A stretch of 64,000 bases of DNA, taken from assembly GCA_027065695.1 (NCBI GenBank), contig JAMONP010000052.1, positions 186,001 to 250,000 on the forward strand, written 5' to 3'. Shown here piece by piece: positions 7,793-17,357 of this stretch. The notes beneath the pieces were generated by a model. That model was not told where the DNA came from. It did not search any database and was given only the letters and a program-made list of their open reading frames with translations. Within the stretch, counting starts at the first letter, position 1. The number at the start of each line of letters is the position of its first letter. This DNA is from Desulfuromonadales bacterium. Lineage in GTDB: Bacteria; Desulfobacterota; Desulfuromonadia; Desulfuromonadales; BM103. The position numbers were made by a program, and so were the translations under genes.

Positions 7793-9712
7793 GTGGCACG
7801 TTTACCCGTAATCGTTGGATTTGGAGGGATCAATCCTGCAGGCAGAAGTTCAGCTCACCACGGTTATCGCCGTATGGTGATTGACCGACTGGACCAAGAA
7901 CCCGCACAACAGACCTATGCCGCCCTTGCTCAAGTAATGGGGCTGACCCGTGATGACAACGGGCAAACCGTTGATGGCGACGGCACGGTGCTCACGCAGG
8001 CGGCGATCACAGAAAAATATGCATCCTATATCAAGGACAATACCTTGATTCGTCGTTTGGAGAATAATCTGTTTGACCGGGATTTTATTCCGGAGAACAA
8101 AACGGCTATGCTCACAGCCTCACCGGGACAACCAATCATTTTCACTCTCAAACGCAAGCAGCTCCCCACTATCATCCCTGAGAATTGGCAGGTGTCGGAT
8201 CTGGACAAGAACAATGTCAAGATTGAAGTTCAGAAGAGTATGGACGTGTTTCTGCCCAGTACTCGCTCCTCAAAGGTGCAGAGTGCCGGACAACTACCAA
8301 CCGGTTTTGACCCAGCAAAGCTCTACCAGTCACGAAGCCATCCACGCGGCCTGCAAATGACCATCTATGGAGCTTCAGATGCAGTGCAGTCTGTCGGCAT
8401 TGACTGGGAAATAATTCGCTCGGCTGTCGCCCCGGACAAAATCGGGGTTCTCTCCGGAAGTGCCATGGGACAACTTGATTATGATGGCTCAGGCGGTATG
8501 CTGCAGGCTCAACTACTAGGCAAACGCGTCAGTGCCAAACAGTTGCCATTAGGTCTGGTGGAGATGCCCGCCGACTTTATCAATGCCTATATTCTCGGCA
8601 GTGTCGGTGCCACCGGCTGTAATGTCGGTGCCTGCGCTACCTTTATGTACAATCTGCAGGTAGCGAGCCAGGACATCCAGAGCGGTCGCCGACGTGTGGT
8701 CGTGGTCGGCACCAGCGAAGCACCGATAACTCCTGAAATCATCGAAGGCTACCGTACTATGGGCGCTCTGGCCGAAGACGACAAATTACTCTCTCTGGAT
8801 TCGGATCGTGATACGCCCGACTTCCAGCGTGCCTCCAGACCATTCTCAGACAACTGCGGGTTCACCCTTTCAGAGTCCTCACAGTTTTTTGTCCTTTTCG
8901 ACGACGAACTGGCTATGGAACTCGGCGCTAACATTTACGGCTCGGTTGCCGATATCTTTATCAATGCAGATGGTTATAAAAAATCTATACCCGGACCAGG
9001 AGTGGGCAACTATATCACCGTCGGCAAAGCCGCTGCAGTAATCAAGGCAATCATCGGTGAAGAAGGGTTGAAAAGAAAAAGCTATGTCCATGCTCACGGC
9101 ACCAGCACCCCGCAGAACCGGGTGACCGAGTCTCATATTATTAACGAAATAGCCAAAGTGAACGGTATCGACCAGTGGACTGTCGCTGCAGTGAAATGTT
9201 ATCTGGGACACTCTCTGGGGGTTTCTGCCGGCGATCAACTGATGGCTTCCCTGGGCACCTGGAAATATGGCCTGATTCCAGGTATCGTCACCAGCGACCA
9301 TATGGCAGACGACGTCCACGACAGCAACCTGCGCTTTATCCTCGATCACGATGAAGTAGGCGTCACCGGCATGGATGCTGTACTGATGAACGCTAAAGGT
9401 TTCGGCGGCAACAATGCCACTGGCGCAATTTTATCACCACAGGTCACCAAGGAATTGCTGGAGAACAAATACGGTCGCCAGCGTATGAGTGAATATCGCA
9501 ACTGCAATCAGTCTGTAGCCGAAGCTGCGGATTTATACGACTGTGAGACAACCGCTGGCAGGACAACCCCGATCTATCGTTTCGACCATAATGTAGTTGC
9601 TGGAGAAGATCTTGTGATTACCGAAAGTGAACTTAAAATACCAGGTTATTCCCGTGCTATAGACCTGAGAGTGAAAAACCCATATACCGATATGGTACTA
9701 GAAGCCCCTTAG
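7793..9712 (+). CDS. fabY: FabY-type beta-ketoacyl synthase
   Basis: A 639-residue protein starting at GTG 7793 with AAGGAG at 7781-7786. It begins RLPVIVGFGG, as in the long ketoacyl synthases of the Pseudomonas FabY type (about 634 residues). The condensing-enzyme triad is intact: Cys281 in GACAT, His435 in HAHGTSTP and His473 in LGHSLG. FabY condenses acetyl-CoA with malonyl-ACP and can replace FabH as the starter enzyme of fatty acid synthesis. Whether this organism also has FabH cannot be seen here. The residues before the catalytic core (about 1-200) are longer than in FabB/FabF, as expected. Its last four bases overlap the end of the convergent gene. Confidence 0.7.
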   Translation: MARLPVIVGFGGINPAGRSSAHHGYRRMVIDRLDQEPAQQTYAALAQVMGLTRDDNGQTVDGDGTVLTQAAITEKYASYIKDNTLIRRLENNLFDRDFIPENKTAMLTASPGQPIIFTLKRKQLPTIIPENWQVSDLDKNNVKIEVQKSMDVFLPSTRSSKVQSAGQLPTGFDPAKLYQSRSHPRGLQMTIYGASDAVQSVGIDWEIIRSAVAPDKIGVLSGSAMGQLDYDGSGGMLQAQLLGKRVSAKQLPLGLVEMPADFINAYILGSVGATGCNVGACATFMYNLQVASQDIQSGRRRVVVVGTSEAPITPEIIEGYRTMGALAEDDKLLSLDSDRDTPDFQRASRPFSDNCGFTLSESSQFFVLFDDELAMELGANIYGSVADIFINADGYKKSIPGPGVGNYITVGKAAAVIKAIIGEEGLKRKSYVHAHGTSTPQNRVTESHIINEIAKVNGIDQWTVAAVKCYLGHSLGVSAGDQLMASLGTWKYGLIPGIVTSDHMADDVHDSNLRFILDHDEVGVTGMDAVLMNAKGFGGNNATGAILSPQVTKELLENKYGRQRMSEYRNCNQSVAEAADLYDCETTAGRTTPIYRFDHNVVAGEDLVITESELKIPGYSRAIDLRVKNPYTDMVLEAP

Positions 9713-10479
9713 TCTGATTTCTCTTTCAAACTCCTGGCCAGGATTTCGAAGGCCAGGTCGTGGTCGACTTCAGGATTCAGTGCAGGCCCGAGTAACCGAA
9801 TCAGCGCAGCACGTTTGAGCAGGCGGTCATCAAAAGTGGCCTGTGGAGCCAGGCGCTGTAGTTCATTTTTAAAGTGGCTAAAGTTGAGATCGCGCGTCAA
9901 CTGCATCGCATCACCAAGACTGTTATAGTTCATGGCTGCTCGGTCAAAGATCGCCCTTGCTCCTTTGCGCGTATATAGCCAGAGGGTCTCATCACGTTCT
10001 TCTGTGACCACGACTGTCTCGCTCTTGACTTTCTTGGTCATGGGTATCCCACCGGCAAGTACAGTTTTGCCCAGACTGAATTTGCGCTGCGTCTCCGTAA
10101 CCATGATTTGCGATTGTCCGGCAGTACAGGTTGCAACCAGAAGTAAATCAATATTGCGGTAATCAAGTGAACAGACCTTGCCATCAGACAATTCAAGCCG
10201 CAACAACTGCGGTCCCAGAATGAAACGATGGATATAGAGTGGTGAGGTTTTACTGCGCACAGTATCGACATCAACCACCAATGCAGGAACACCGCCCTGG
10301 ATGAGTCGAGCGGCCAATAGCTTTGCCTGCTGCGCATCAGCAAAACTTGCGACAACCGCCGGGCCACCGTCGGAAATCTTTTGTCGGGTCTCAAAAACCA
10401 GACTACCCATAGTATCGGCAATGGTTTTAGCAACTACAGATTCTTCCTGATGCCAGCCATAAACTGCAACAATATGCAT
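9709..10479 (-). CDS. Conserved hypothetical protein
   Basis: A 256-residue soluble-looking protein that I do not recognise. There is no signal peptide or membrane segment. Residues 1-80 read like a small alpha/beta domain (ADAQQAKLLAARLIQGGVPALVVD), and the C-terminal ~90 residues are helical and charged. The start region reads MHIVAVYGWHQEESVV. A well-placed purine-rich ribosome site (GGAGG) precedes the ATG at 10479. It converges on the FabY gene with a 4-base overlap. No function is proposed. Confidence 0.6.
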   Translation of the reverse strand: MHIVAVYGWHQEESVVAKTIADTMGSLVFETRQKISDGGPAVVASFADAQQAKLLAARLIQGGVPALVVDVDTVRSKTSPLYIHRFILGPQLLRLELSDGKVCSLDYRNIDLLLVATCTAGQSQIMVTETQRKFSLGKTVLAGGIPMTKKVKSETVVVTEERDETLWLYTRKGARAIFDRAAMNYNSLGDAMQLTRDLNFSHFKNELQRLAPQATFDDRLLKRAALIRLLGPALNPEVDHDLAFEILARSLKEKSD

Positions 10480-10638
10480 GACCTCCCTCCGCTCACAAAA
10501 AAACGTTTAATTTATTATGCCACCATTTTATCAAAAAAGTTTCAAAATCAAGCGACAGTCTCTTTTTAATGATAATGTTGATCCAACGCTTACAAACATA
10601 GTCATTAATCAAGATCAACGTACGTCTTTGGTGATAAA

Positions 10639-11646
10639 ATGGGCATATTAATAATTGACGACTCAATGGTTTCGCGAATTTTTATTGGCGACCTGCTCAA
10701 CGAGGTCGGCTATACCGATCTGACTCTTTGTAGTTCAGTTGAAAAAGCATATCAAGCTATTGGGTTCTATAAACACGACACAACGACAACAGATCTTGAC
10801 CTGATCCTGCTGGATATTAATCTGCCGGGGAAAAGCGGCATCGATGCCTGTAGGGAACTTTCCGAGCATGCCGTCTTTGGTGATGTGCCTATTATCATCA
10901 TCAGCGGTACTGACTACCTTGAGGGACTGGATGCCGCGTTCTCTGCCGGTGCCATTGACTATATAACCAAGCCGCCAAGCCACACAGAACTACTGGCCAG
11001 GATACCTTCCGCCCTCCGACTGAAAGCCGACATGAATCATCGCAAGGCACGTGAAGCCGCGCTTCTGGTTCTCAACGAACGCCTCGCAGAAATGAACCGG
11101 GAACTGGAAAGACTCTCGGTAACTGATAGCCTCACGGGCCTTGCAAATCGACGCTTCTTTAATGAGTTTTTGCATCGTGAATGGCTGCGAGACCAGCGCG
11201 AACAACAGCCGTTTTCAGTAATCATGGTCGATATCGACCATTTCAAGAAGTATAACGATCACTACGGTCATATCGAAGGTGATATCTGCTTGCAGAAAGT
11301 ATCGCGGGCATTGCAGGGTGCGCTCTGCAGAGCCGGAGACCTTCTGGCCCGCTACGGCGGGGAAGAATTTGTCGCTATTCTTCCCCATACCAATATACTA
11401 GGAGCAGCTGAACTGGCGGCAGCCTTTCATTCCCACATCCGCAAGTTGGCAATACCACATGAGACATCACCGGTGTCGACAACAGTCACTATCAGCGTCG
11501 GCGTCGCCAACGTTACTCCCAACCAAAGCATCTCCCCTTCACAAGTGGTCGCCACAGCTGATAAAGCCCTCTATCGGGCCAAACAAGCCGGCCGCAATCA
11601 GAGCGTAATAGCCAAAGATTTCACAGAAGAAGACCAAGAAGCCTGA
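10639..11646 (+). CDS. Response regulator with GGDEF domain (PleD-like diguanylate cyclase)
   Basis: A 335-residue protein. Residues 1-125 form a receiver domain with Asp7/Asp8, phospho-acceptor Asp59 (LILLDINLPG), Thr/Ser near 89-91 and Lys111. A coiled linker (130-160) leads to a GGDEF domain with GGEEF at 240-244. An RxxD inhibitory site (RAGD, 231-234) lies five residues before it, so product feedback by c-di-GMP is expected. Phosphorylation should switch on synthesis of c-di-GMP from two GTP. No histidine kinase is adjacent, so its partner is elsewhere. Confidence 0.92.
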   Translation: MGILIIDDSMVSRIFIGDLLNEVGYTDLTLCSSVEKAYQAIGFYKHDTTTTDLDLILLDINLPGKSGIDACRELSEHAVFGDVPIIIISGTDYLEGLDAAFSAGAIDYITKPPSHTELLARIPSALRLKADMNHRKAREAALLVLNERLAEMNRELERLSVTDSLTGLANRRFFNEFLHREWLRDQREQQPFSVIMVDIDHFKKYNDHYGHIEGDICLQKVSRALQGALCRAGDLLARYGGEEFVAILPHTNILGAAELAAAFHSHIRKLAIPHETSPVSTTVTISVGVANVTPNQSISPSQVVATADKALYRAKQAGRNQSVIAKDFTEEDQEA

Positions 11647-11680
11647 CGGACTTCAAGAAGTTGGCTGTTAGGGGCCAGAT

Positions 11681-12271
11681 TCATCCTTCTGGCTCCAGTG
11701 CCAGTGCGATCAACTCCCACAATTCTTCATGGCCCTGCCTGGTCAGGACTGAGAAAGGAGTAAGAAACTCCTTAGAAAGCCCCGTACTCCCAGCAATTTT
11801 TGCCACGCGACGAGCAAGTTCGTTACGGCTAACTTTATCAACCTTAGTGATTACCGGAATAGTTGGGATCTCACTCTCCTCCAACCAGTCGAGAAACCGC
11901 AGATCTTCTTCGCTCGGGTCCCGACGGGCATCAAGCAACCAGACCACAGCCCGCAAATTTGAACGTCCCTTCAGGTAGCCATGCACCATAGGTTGCCACC
12001 TCTCGCGCACTGAGCGCGGCGCTCTGGCAAAACCGTAGCCAGGCAGATCAACGAAATAAAGGACCTCGTTGATCGCAAAGAAGTTCAGCAGTTGCGTACG
12101 TCCAGGAGTTGACGATGTGCGAACCAACCCTTTACGATTGAGGAGACAATTGATCAGACTACTCTTACCAACGTTACTGCGTCCGGCAAAAGCAATTTCA
12201 GGCCACTCGTCCGAAGGACAACTGGCCAGGGACGGAGCACTGGTTACAAATTCAGTACTATGTATAAGCAT
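11681..12271 (-). CDS. engB: Ribosome biogenesis GTPase EngB/YsxC
   Basis: A 196-residue GTPase of normal length for EngB. Visible G motifs are GRSNVGKSSLIN (G1), the TPGRTQ switch (G2), DLPGYG (G3) and TKVDK (G4). EngB assists late assembly of the 50S ribosomal subunit and is usually essential. The gene stands alone and converges on the REC-GGDEF gene. Confidence 0.95.
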   Translation of the reverse strand: MLIHSTEFVTSAPSLASCPSDEWPEIAFAGRSNVGKSSLINCLLNRKGLVRTSSTPGRTQLLNFFAINEVLYFVDLPGYGFARAPRSVRERWQPMVHGYLKGRSNLRAVVWLLDARRDPSEEDLRFLDWLEESEIPTIPVITKVDKVSRNELARRVAKIAGSTGLSKEFLTPFSVLTRQGHEELWELIALALEPEG

Positions 12272-12691
12272 TTATACGCACCTGTTTTTAGCATTTCTCT
12301 TGGTTATTTTTCGTTCCTGGCATCCTAGTCAGTGACGTTTATCCTACCACAGAGTCATATGATCACCCAATTTTCTACAACTTGTAGGAGCCTGAATACC
12401 TCATTGGATGACCAGCCAACCTGGAAAAAACGTTGATTTTTTTTGTGAAAGCTGTTATCCAGTATGCTGTTCATGGGACATGATACTCCACCGCTTCCTG
12501 AGGGGGCATGGGCTGGCAACATCTTCAGCCAGGCGTTGAAGCGGGCTCCCACAACGGCAATAGCTTCGAAGCGCACCAACATTATTGTTTTTTTATGGCT
12601 CAGCGCTCGAATCTGATAGACATTTTACAAACACTGTTTTAGTTTAGTATCTAAATTCAATCTTTTGTCTAACTTTAAGGAGTGCCGTGAA
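12272..12691. other. Intergenic region with no recognised gene
   Basis: About 400 bases between divergent engB and the small exported protein. It must hold both promoters. A 75-codon minus-strand frame at 12355-12582 exists, but it has no ribosome site and matches no family I know. It might be decayed sequence. I see no RNA gene. Confidence 0.4.
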
Positions 12692-13153
12692 ATGGGATTT
12701 CGCATGATTGTGCGCTTGATGGCCCTGCCCCTGCTGACTATCTTTTGTCTGGCAACCTTTGCCAGCGCTGACCAAAATCGTCCTGGACGACTGGTTACCC
12801 TCGATAACAAGGAAATCGTTTTTGACAGTATCTTGGAACGAGATATTATCAAAGGCTGGTGGAATGGTTCAGCGATTACAGTGCCATTGGATACTGTCAC
12901 TGAAATCACCTTTTTTGAGGCACCAAAAGTTGATTACAGTATCATTGGCAATGATATCAAAACCGGCATTATGGGTCTGACCAGACGATCTGATGGTAAA
13001 AAGTTCGTATTGCAGGACGCCTTTATGCCTGCGGACTGCAACTGCAGCTATATCACTTACACCTATCGCAATCCGTTCACCGGTGAAACCCTGCAGGCCA
13101 ATGCAGCAATTGATGGACTGCAGAAGATCAGCTTTGAAGATGGCGTCCGCTGA
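12692..13153 (+). CDS. Small exported protein of unknown function
   Basis: A 153-residue protein read from ATG 12692, with AAGGAG at 12677-12682. An upstream in-frame start would put extra residues before the signal peptide and is less likely. Residues 1-28 form a Sec signal peptide ending FASADQ. The mature part is beta-rich and acidic, with DNKEIVFDSILERD and a CNCSY motif near residue 115. It resembles short periplasmic DUF proteins found in Geobacter relatives, but I cannot name the family. It is followed by a clear terminator, so it is monocistronic. Confidence 0.65.
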   Translation: MGFRMIVRLMALPLLTIFCLATFASADQNRPGRLVTLDNKEIVFDSILERDIIKGWWNGSAITVPLDTVTEITFFEAPKVDYSIIGNDIKTGIMGLTRRSDGKKFVLQDAFMPADCNCSYITYTYRNPFTGETLQANAAIDGLQKISFEDGVR

Positions 13154-13179
13154 TTTAAAGAAGAAACAGAGATAACGAG

Positions 13180-13204
13180 CGGGGCAAATATGCCCCGTTT
13201 TTTT
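13180..13204 (+). terminator. Rho-independent terminator after small exported protein
   Basis: A 7-bp GC-rich stem (CGGGGCA/TGCCCCG) with a 4-base loop is followed by seven T, 27 bases after the stop codon. Confidence 0.85.
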
Positions 13205-13312
13205 ATGTGTTACGTTGCAGTATCTCCTACTCTCAGGTATAATTTCGACGACGTTATGCAGCATCCGCTTGCCCTCTGCAAAACAATTCTATTCTTTTAA
13301 GGAGACACTAAA

Positions 13313-13825
13313 ATGTTTAGCTCGCAATTGATTGATGCTATGAATGAGCAGATGAAAAACGAATTTCTCTCTGCCTACCTATACCTTGCTATGGGCGGCT
13401 ACTTTGAAGCCGAAGACCTCCCGGGAATTGCTTCATGGATGCGAGTTCAAGCGTTGGAAGAACTCTCCCATGGAGAAAAATTCTTTAATTTTATCTGCGA
13501 AGCTGGTGGCCGCACCGACCTGCGAGCAATTGACGCACCGCAGAACGATTACACCTCGCCACTCGACTGCTTCGTATATTCTCTGAAGCATGAAAATTTT
13601 GTCACCGAGAGTATCAACAAACTTATGGACCTGGCTCGTCAGGACAACAACCATGCTGCCCAGATATTTTTGCAGTGGTTTGTCACAGAACAAGTCGAAG
13701 AAGAAGCCAATTTTGGCCTGATTGTGAAAAAGCTTCAGCGTATCGGCGACGATGGTAACGGCCTGTTGCGTCTCGATGAAGAACTGGCCCAACGTAGCTT
13801 TATACCTATTCCAGCAGGTGCCTGA
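13313..13825 (+). CDS. ftnA: Bacterial ferritin (Ftn)
   Basis: A 170-residue non-haem ferritin, full length. The four-helix bundle has the ferroxidase ligands in NEFLSAYLYLAM (helix A), EELSHGEKF (helix B, ExxH) and the later EQVEEEANF. It oxidises Fe(II) and stores iron as a 24-mer. A strong ribosome site (AAGGAG) precedes the ATG. It lies beside a second di-iron four-helix protein, so this part of the window is an iron/redox stress locus. Confidence 0.93.
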   Translation: MFSSQLIDAMNEQMKNEFLSAYLYLAMGGYFEAEDLPGIASWMRVQALEELSHGEKFFNFICEAGGRTDLRAIDAPQNDYTSPLDCFVYSLKHENFVTESINKLMDLARQDNNHAAQIFLQWFVTEQVEEEANFGLIVKKLQRIGDDGNGLLRLDEELAQRSFIPIPAGA

Positions 13826-13973
13826 TCGACCGACAGGAGCTAGGGAAACTCTCTCAACGGTATACCTTGCCTGTTAGTTAGAAAAAAATAATTTTGTTTG
13901 GCAAACAACTTTTTTTGCTGCTAAGATTAACCGTCTTTGAGCCATATGAATAATCAGTTTGAGGAGGATTTAC

Positions 13974-14471
13974 ATGCTTGACAACATTGATTTGAAGGAT
14001 GCCGTACGTCGTGCCATGCAAACGGAAAAAAATGCCATGGACTTCTATCTGCGTGGCGCAGAGATCATGCAAAACGCCGAAGCTAAAAAGGTCTTTGAAC
14101 TTCTCGCTCGTGAAGAACGTGAACATGCTGAGTGGTTTTACAATGTCTATCCTGGCGATGACATTGCCAACCTTGATGAATTCCTGAATGCCGATGTCGA
14201 TCAGGATTCGGAATGGATGTCGGAACTGAATCAGATGGAAGCTTCAGATTTCAACGAACGCAAAGCCATGGAAATGGCCATGGAGAAGGAAAAAGGCCTG
14301 GCTGAACACTTGCGCGCCTTTGCCGCAAAAATTGAGAACCCTGAAGTTCGCAAGGTCTTTGAAGATAATGCTACGTCAACCGATTATCACTTCCAAATCA
14401 TCGAATCAGAGTATGCCCGCCTGATGGGCATGGTGCATGAAACAGACATAGATACCTTTGTACGTGAATAA
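13974..14471 (+). CDS. Ferritin-like (rubrerythrin-type) di-iron protein
   Basis: A 165-residue protein from ATG 13974, with GAGGAGG at 13961-13967. It is a four-helix ferritin-like domain: Glu18 in TEKNAMDFY, E48xxH51 in REEREHAEW, and a second pair in EKEKGLAEH and STDYHFQIIESEY. It lacks the C-terminal rubredoxin domain of true rubrerythrin, so it is a 'ferritin family protein' that may reduce peroxide or handle iron; activity is inferred. A paralogue lies at 43807-44271. It ends before a strong bidirectional terminator. Confidence 0.85.
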   Translation: MLDNIDLKDAVRRAMQTEKNAMDFYLRGAEIMQNAEAKKVFELLAREEREHAEWFYNVYPGDDIANLDEFLNADVDQDSEWMSELNQMEASDFNERKAMEMAMEKEKGLAEHLRAFAAKIENPEVRKVFEDNATSTDYHFQIIESEYARLMGMVHETDIDTFVRE

Positions 14472-14500
14472 ATTTGTACGCGAATAAATAGCTTTTAAAA

Positions 14501-14533
14501 AGCCGGAGGCCACATGGCCTCCGGCTTTTTTTA
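14501..14533 (+). terminator. Strong terminator after ferritin-like gene
   Basis: A perfect 10-bp stem (AGCCGGAGGC/GCCTCCGGCT) with a 6-base loop is followed by a T tract. An A-rich run on the other side could let it also serve the convergent GGDEF-EAL gene. Confidence 0.9.
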
Positions 14534-14583
14534 TGGACCATCATTCTACTGCAAACCAATTCCTTCATCAAACTTCTATCAGC

Positions 14584-16959
14584 CTATTTTTCGTCGTCTC
14601 TTTTTGCCACCCCATTACGTAACAGCCCCTCCACATCTCCGACCGGCACCGGCTTACTGAAAAGATAGCCCTGCATCTCATCACACCGTTTTTCCTTGAG
14701 CACAGCGAACTGCCCTTCCGTTTCGACACCCTCTGCAATCACTTTGAGATTCAGACTGTTACCCATGGAAATAATCGCGCTGGCAATGGCGGCATCGGTG
14801 GAGTTACCTTCGATATCCCGAACAAATGTGCGATCAATCTTCAGAGTGTTAACGGAGAAACGCTTGAGATGCGCCAAAGAGGAGTAACCGGTACCGAAAT
14901 CATCGATTGAGATATGGATACCCATGTCACGCAACTGAATGAGGATCCCCACAGCAAACTCTGGATTTTGCATAATAACTGTTTCGGTGATCTCGAATTC
15001 GAGGTACTCGCCGGGCAGACCCGTTTCTTTCAGGAGATCTTTAACCGTTCTGACAAAGTTTTTCGCCTGCAACTGAAAACCACTCACGTTGACAGCAACA
15101 CGTACTTTGGGCAGGCCCTGATCCTGCCACTGCCTATTGTCCTGGCAGGCCCGCCGGATGACCCATTCACCAACCGATATAATCAGGCCGGTCTCCTCAG
15201 CCAGGGCAATAAATTCCGCAGGAGGAAGCATTCCCAGCTCCGGATGCTCCCAACGTATTAATGCCTCTAGGGCAGTAATCTGATTACTGACTGCGTCTAT
15301 TTTAGGCTGATAGACAATGTAAAATTCCTCGTTCTTGATCGCCCGGCGCATGCCACCTTCAAGTGTCAGCCGTCTTTCCGTATCAAGATCCATCGATGGA
15401 TCGTACACCTGGCAATTATTACGACCTTGCGCCTTGGCCTGATACATAGCTGCATCTGCTTTTTTCAATAGAGTTTCAGGATTTTCGTCATCTGTAGGAT
15501 AGATACTGACACCGATACTGGTGGTGATAAAGAGTTCATGCTCTTCAGCCTGTACCGGCTTGGCAAGAGCTTTGAGAATCTTGTCGGCCACCTGTTCAGC
15601 ATCAACAGCATGAGTGAGATTGACCAGAACGATAGAAAATTCGTCACCACCGATACGGGCGACAGTATCTACTTCACGCACACAACTGCTCAGACGTTTG
15701 CCAACCTCCCTCAGGAGAATGTCGCCGACAGCATGACCAAGGGTATCATTAATTATTTTGAAACGATCAAGGTCCAGATAGAGAATGCCGCATTTATGCC
15801 TTTCACGTTTTGCCAGAGCCTTAGCCTGACGCAAGCGATCCGTAAAGAAAAGCCGATTCGGCAGACCAGTCAGCTGATCATGGTGCGCCATGAAATAAAG
15901 CTGTTCCTGAGCTTCCTTGCGAGCTGATATGTCCCGACAGATAACCCAGACAACACCCGCTTCATCGCTCTTAAAACTACTGGTAATTGTGCCCTCAACA
16001 TCAACAGTCCTCCCATCACAGGTGATCAAACGTCCCTCAAGAGGATCTATACGTTCACCTCTGGCGGCTTTTTCGATCTCAGCCATACACTTAATGCGCA
16101 TATCGGCATCAATAACATCCCCGAGCGATAAACCCTCCAGGTTTTGCCGATCATAGCCGAGCACATGTTCCCATGCCCGGTTTGCATAGAGAAACTCGCC
16201 AGTCGGCTTAACACTGAAAATCAGATCGTTGGCACCTTCGAGAAACTCCTTGAGACGGGCCTCAGTAGCCTGAACCTGTGCATGACCACTGCGTAGCACA
16301 TTCATCAGATAGCTGCTGAACACCGCTGAAATGGTATTTAAGAGAATGACCCAGAACCACATCAGGACTAAAAAGAAACCATGATGATGCAGACCTGAAT
16401 CAATAAACGGCATATCAACGTATGTCAGAACATTGGCATATTCACCAGCGAGCACCAAGCCATAGCAGACACCGGCAAATACTCCAAGAGCAATGACTTG
16501 TGCACGGCTTTCAATCAGGATCGCCGCTTCGAAGGTCACCAGTATATATACCGGCCAGAACCAACTGGCCGCACCGCCGCTGAGATGCACCAACAGAGTG
16601 ACACACAGGTAGTCGAGAATGATCTGCAAATGATCACCCCAAACCATCTGCAGCATGCGATCAGGCTTGAAGTAGTAAACAGCATTGTATGCCAGGATAA
16701 TCAGCAGGCCGATCAAGATACCAATCAGTTGAGAAGTGGTCAGGAACCAGCCGTAGTCACTGAAGGTGTAACCAATACCGGCACAGACTCCATAGATAGC
16801 GACGAAACCAAGAAAGAACCAGCGGGCTTTGGCAAGCAACAGGAATCGCTCACGGCGTTCCAGCAGGGGAGTATTCAGTTTGCTGCTTTGCATGTATTTA
16901 CCCAGGTTGTCTGCCCAACGAGGATGAGATGAAGATTCGGCTTTTGTGACAGGTTCCAT
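14584..16959 (-). CDS. Membrane PAS-GGDEF-EAL cyclic-di-GMP protein
   Basis: A 791-residue protein. Residues 45-220 form a membrane domain of about six segments, which may sense an input. A PAS domain follows (about 235-350), then GGDEF (about 355-520) with intact GGDEF at 437-441 and an RxxD site at 428-431, then EAL (about 530-785) with EAL at 565-567, DDFGTGYSSL and EGVET. Both the synthesis and the breakdown motifs look intact, so either activity is possible and the PAS or membrane input may set the balance. It stands alone. Confidence 0.93.
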   Translation of the reverse strand: MEPVTKAESSSHPRWADNLGKYMQSSKLNTPLLERRERFLLLAKARWFFLGFVAIYGVCAGIGYTFSDYGWFLTTSQLIGILIGLLIILAYNAVYYFKPDRMLQMVWGDHLQIILDYLCVTLLVHLSGGAASWFWPVYILVTFEAAILIESRAQVIALGVFAGVCYGLVLAGEYANVLTYVDMPFIDSGLHHHGFFLVLMWFWVILLNTISAVFSSYLMNVLRSGHAQVQATEARLKEFLEGANDLIFSVKPTGEFLYANRAWEHVLGYDRQNLEGLSLGDVIDADMRIKCMAEIEKAARGERIDPLEGRLITCDGRTVDVEGTITSSFKSDEAGVVWVICRDISARKEAQEQLYFMAHHDQLTGLPNRLFFTDRLRQAKALAKRERHKCGILYLDLDRFKIINDTLGHAVGDILLREVGKRLSSCVREVDTVARIGGDEFSIVLVNLTHAVDAEQVADKILKALAKPVQAEEHELFITTSIGVSIYPTDDENPETLLKKADAAMYQAKAQGRNNCQVYDPSMDLDTERRLTLEGGMRRAIKNEEFYIVYQPKIDAVSNQITALEALIRWEHPELGMLPPAEFIALAEETGLIISVGEWVIRRACQDNRQWQDQGLPKVRVAVNVSGFQLQAKNFVRTVKDLLKETGLPGEYLEFEITETVIMQNPEFAVGILIQLRDMGIHISIDDFGTGYSSLAHLKRFSVNTLKIDRTFVRDIEGNSTDAAIASAIISMGNSLNLKVIAEGVETEGQFAVLKEKRCDEMQGYLFSKPVPVGDVEGLLRNGVAKRDDEK

Positions 16960-17357
16960 ATTTAAAGGTCCACCCTTTCAAAAAAGGCTAATGAACATAA
17001 GTCAAGCTTGAATATAAAGATTTTATCAATAAACAGCCAGAAGAAATTATTCGCAATGTACGAGGAGGATCCAGCGACCCCCGATGACGTTATTTGGCAT
17101 CCTCTAATGTTTAAAAACCGCCTTTTGACGTAAGCTGCAACGGCACAACAATATTTAATCTTGCGACAGATCAGGTATTTTTTCACACAATTCAATAACT
17201 TCCATATAACAGTTAAGCACGGCTAACGATTGGCACGAATCGTGTAATCAGAATATAGCATAACCAATATAAAGATGGGGCCACCATGGCAGCCGATAGC
17301 CGGCAGAGACCAAACAGGTGACTCACGTAACAACAAATCAACGGAGGCGTCCCAACC
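16960..17357. other. Intergenic region before cytochrome locus
   Basis: About 400 bases between divergent genes, holding the promoters of the GGDEF-EAL gene and of the cytochrome/porin locus. A short AT-rich stretch lies near 17140-17200. A TGGCACG at 17231-17237 resembles half of a sigma-54 promoter, but the -12 part is poor. I see no gene or known riboswitch. Confidence 0.4.

Noticed and set aside
12355-12582. 75-codon minus-strand frame in the engB upstream gap
   Set aside because: No ribosome site, no family match and odd composition; likely chance or decayed DNA.
17231-17246. Sigma-54-like promoter (TGGCACG) upstream of the cytochrome locus
   Set aside because: The -24 half fits well, but the -12 half reads GTGT where TTGC is expected, so it is not supported as a promoter.
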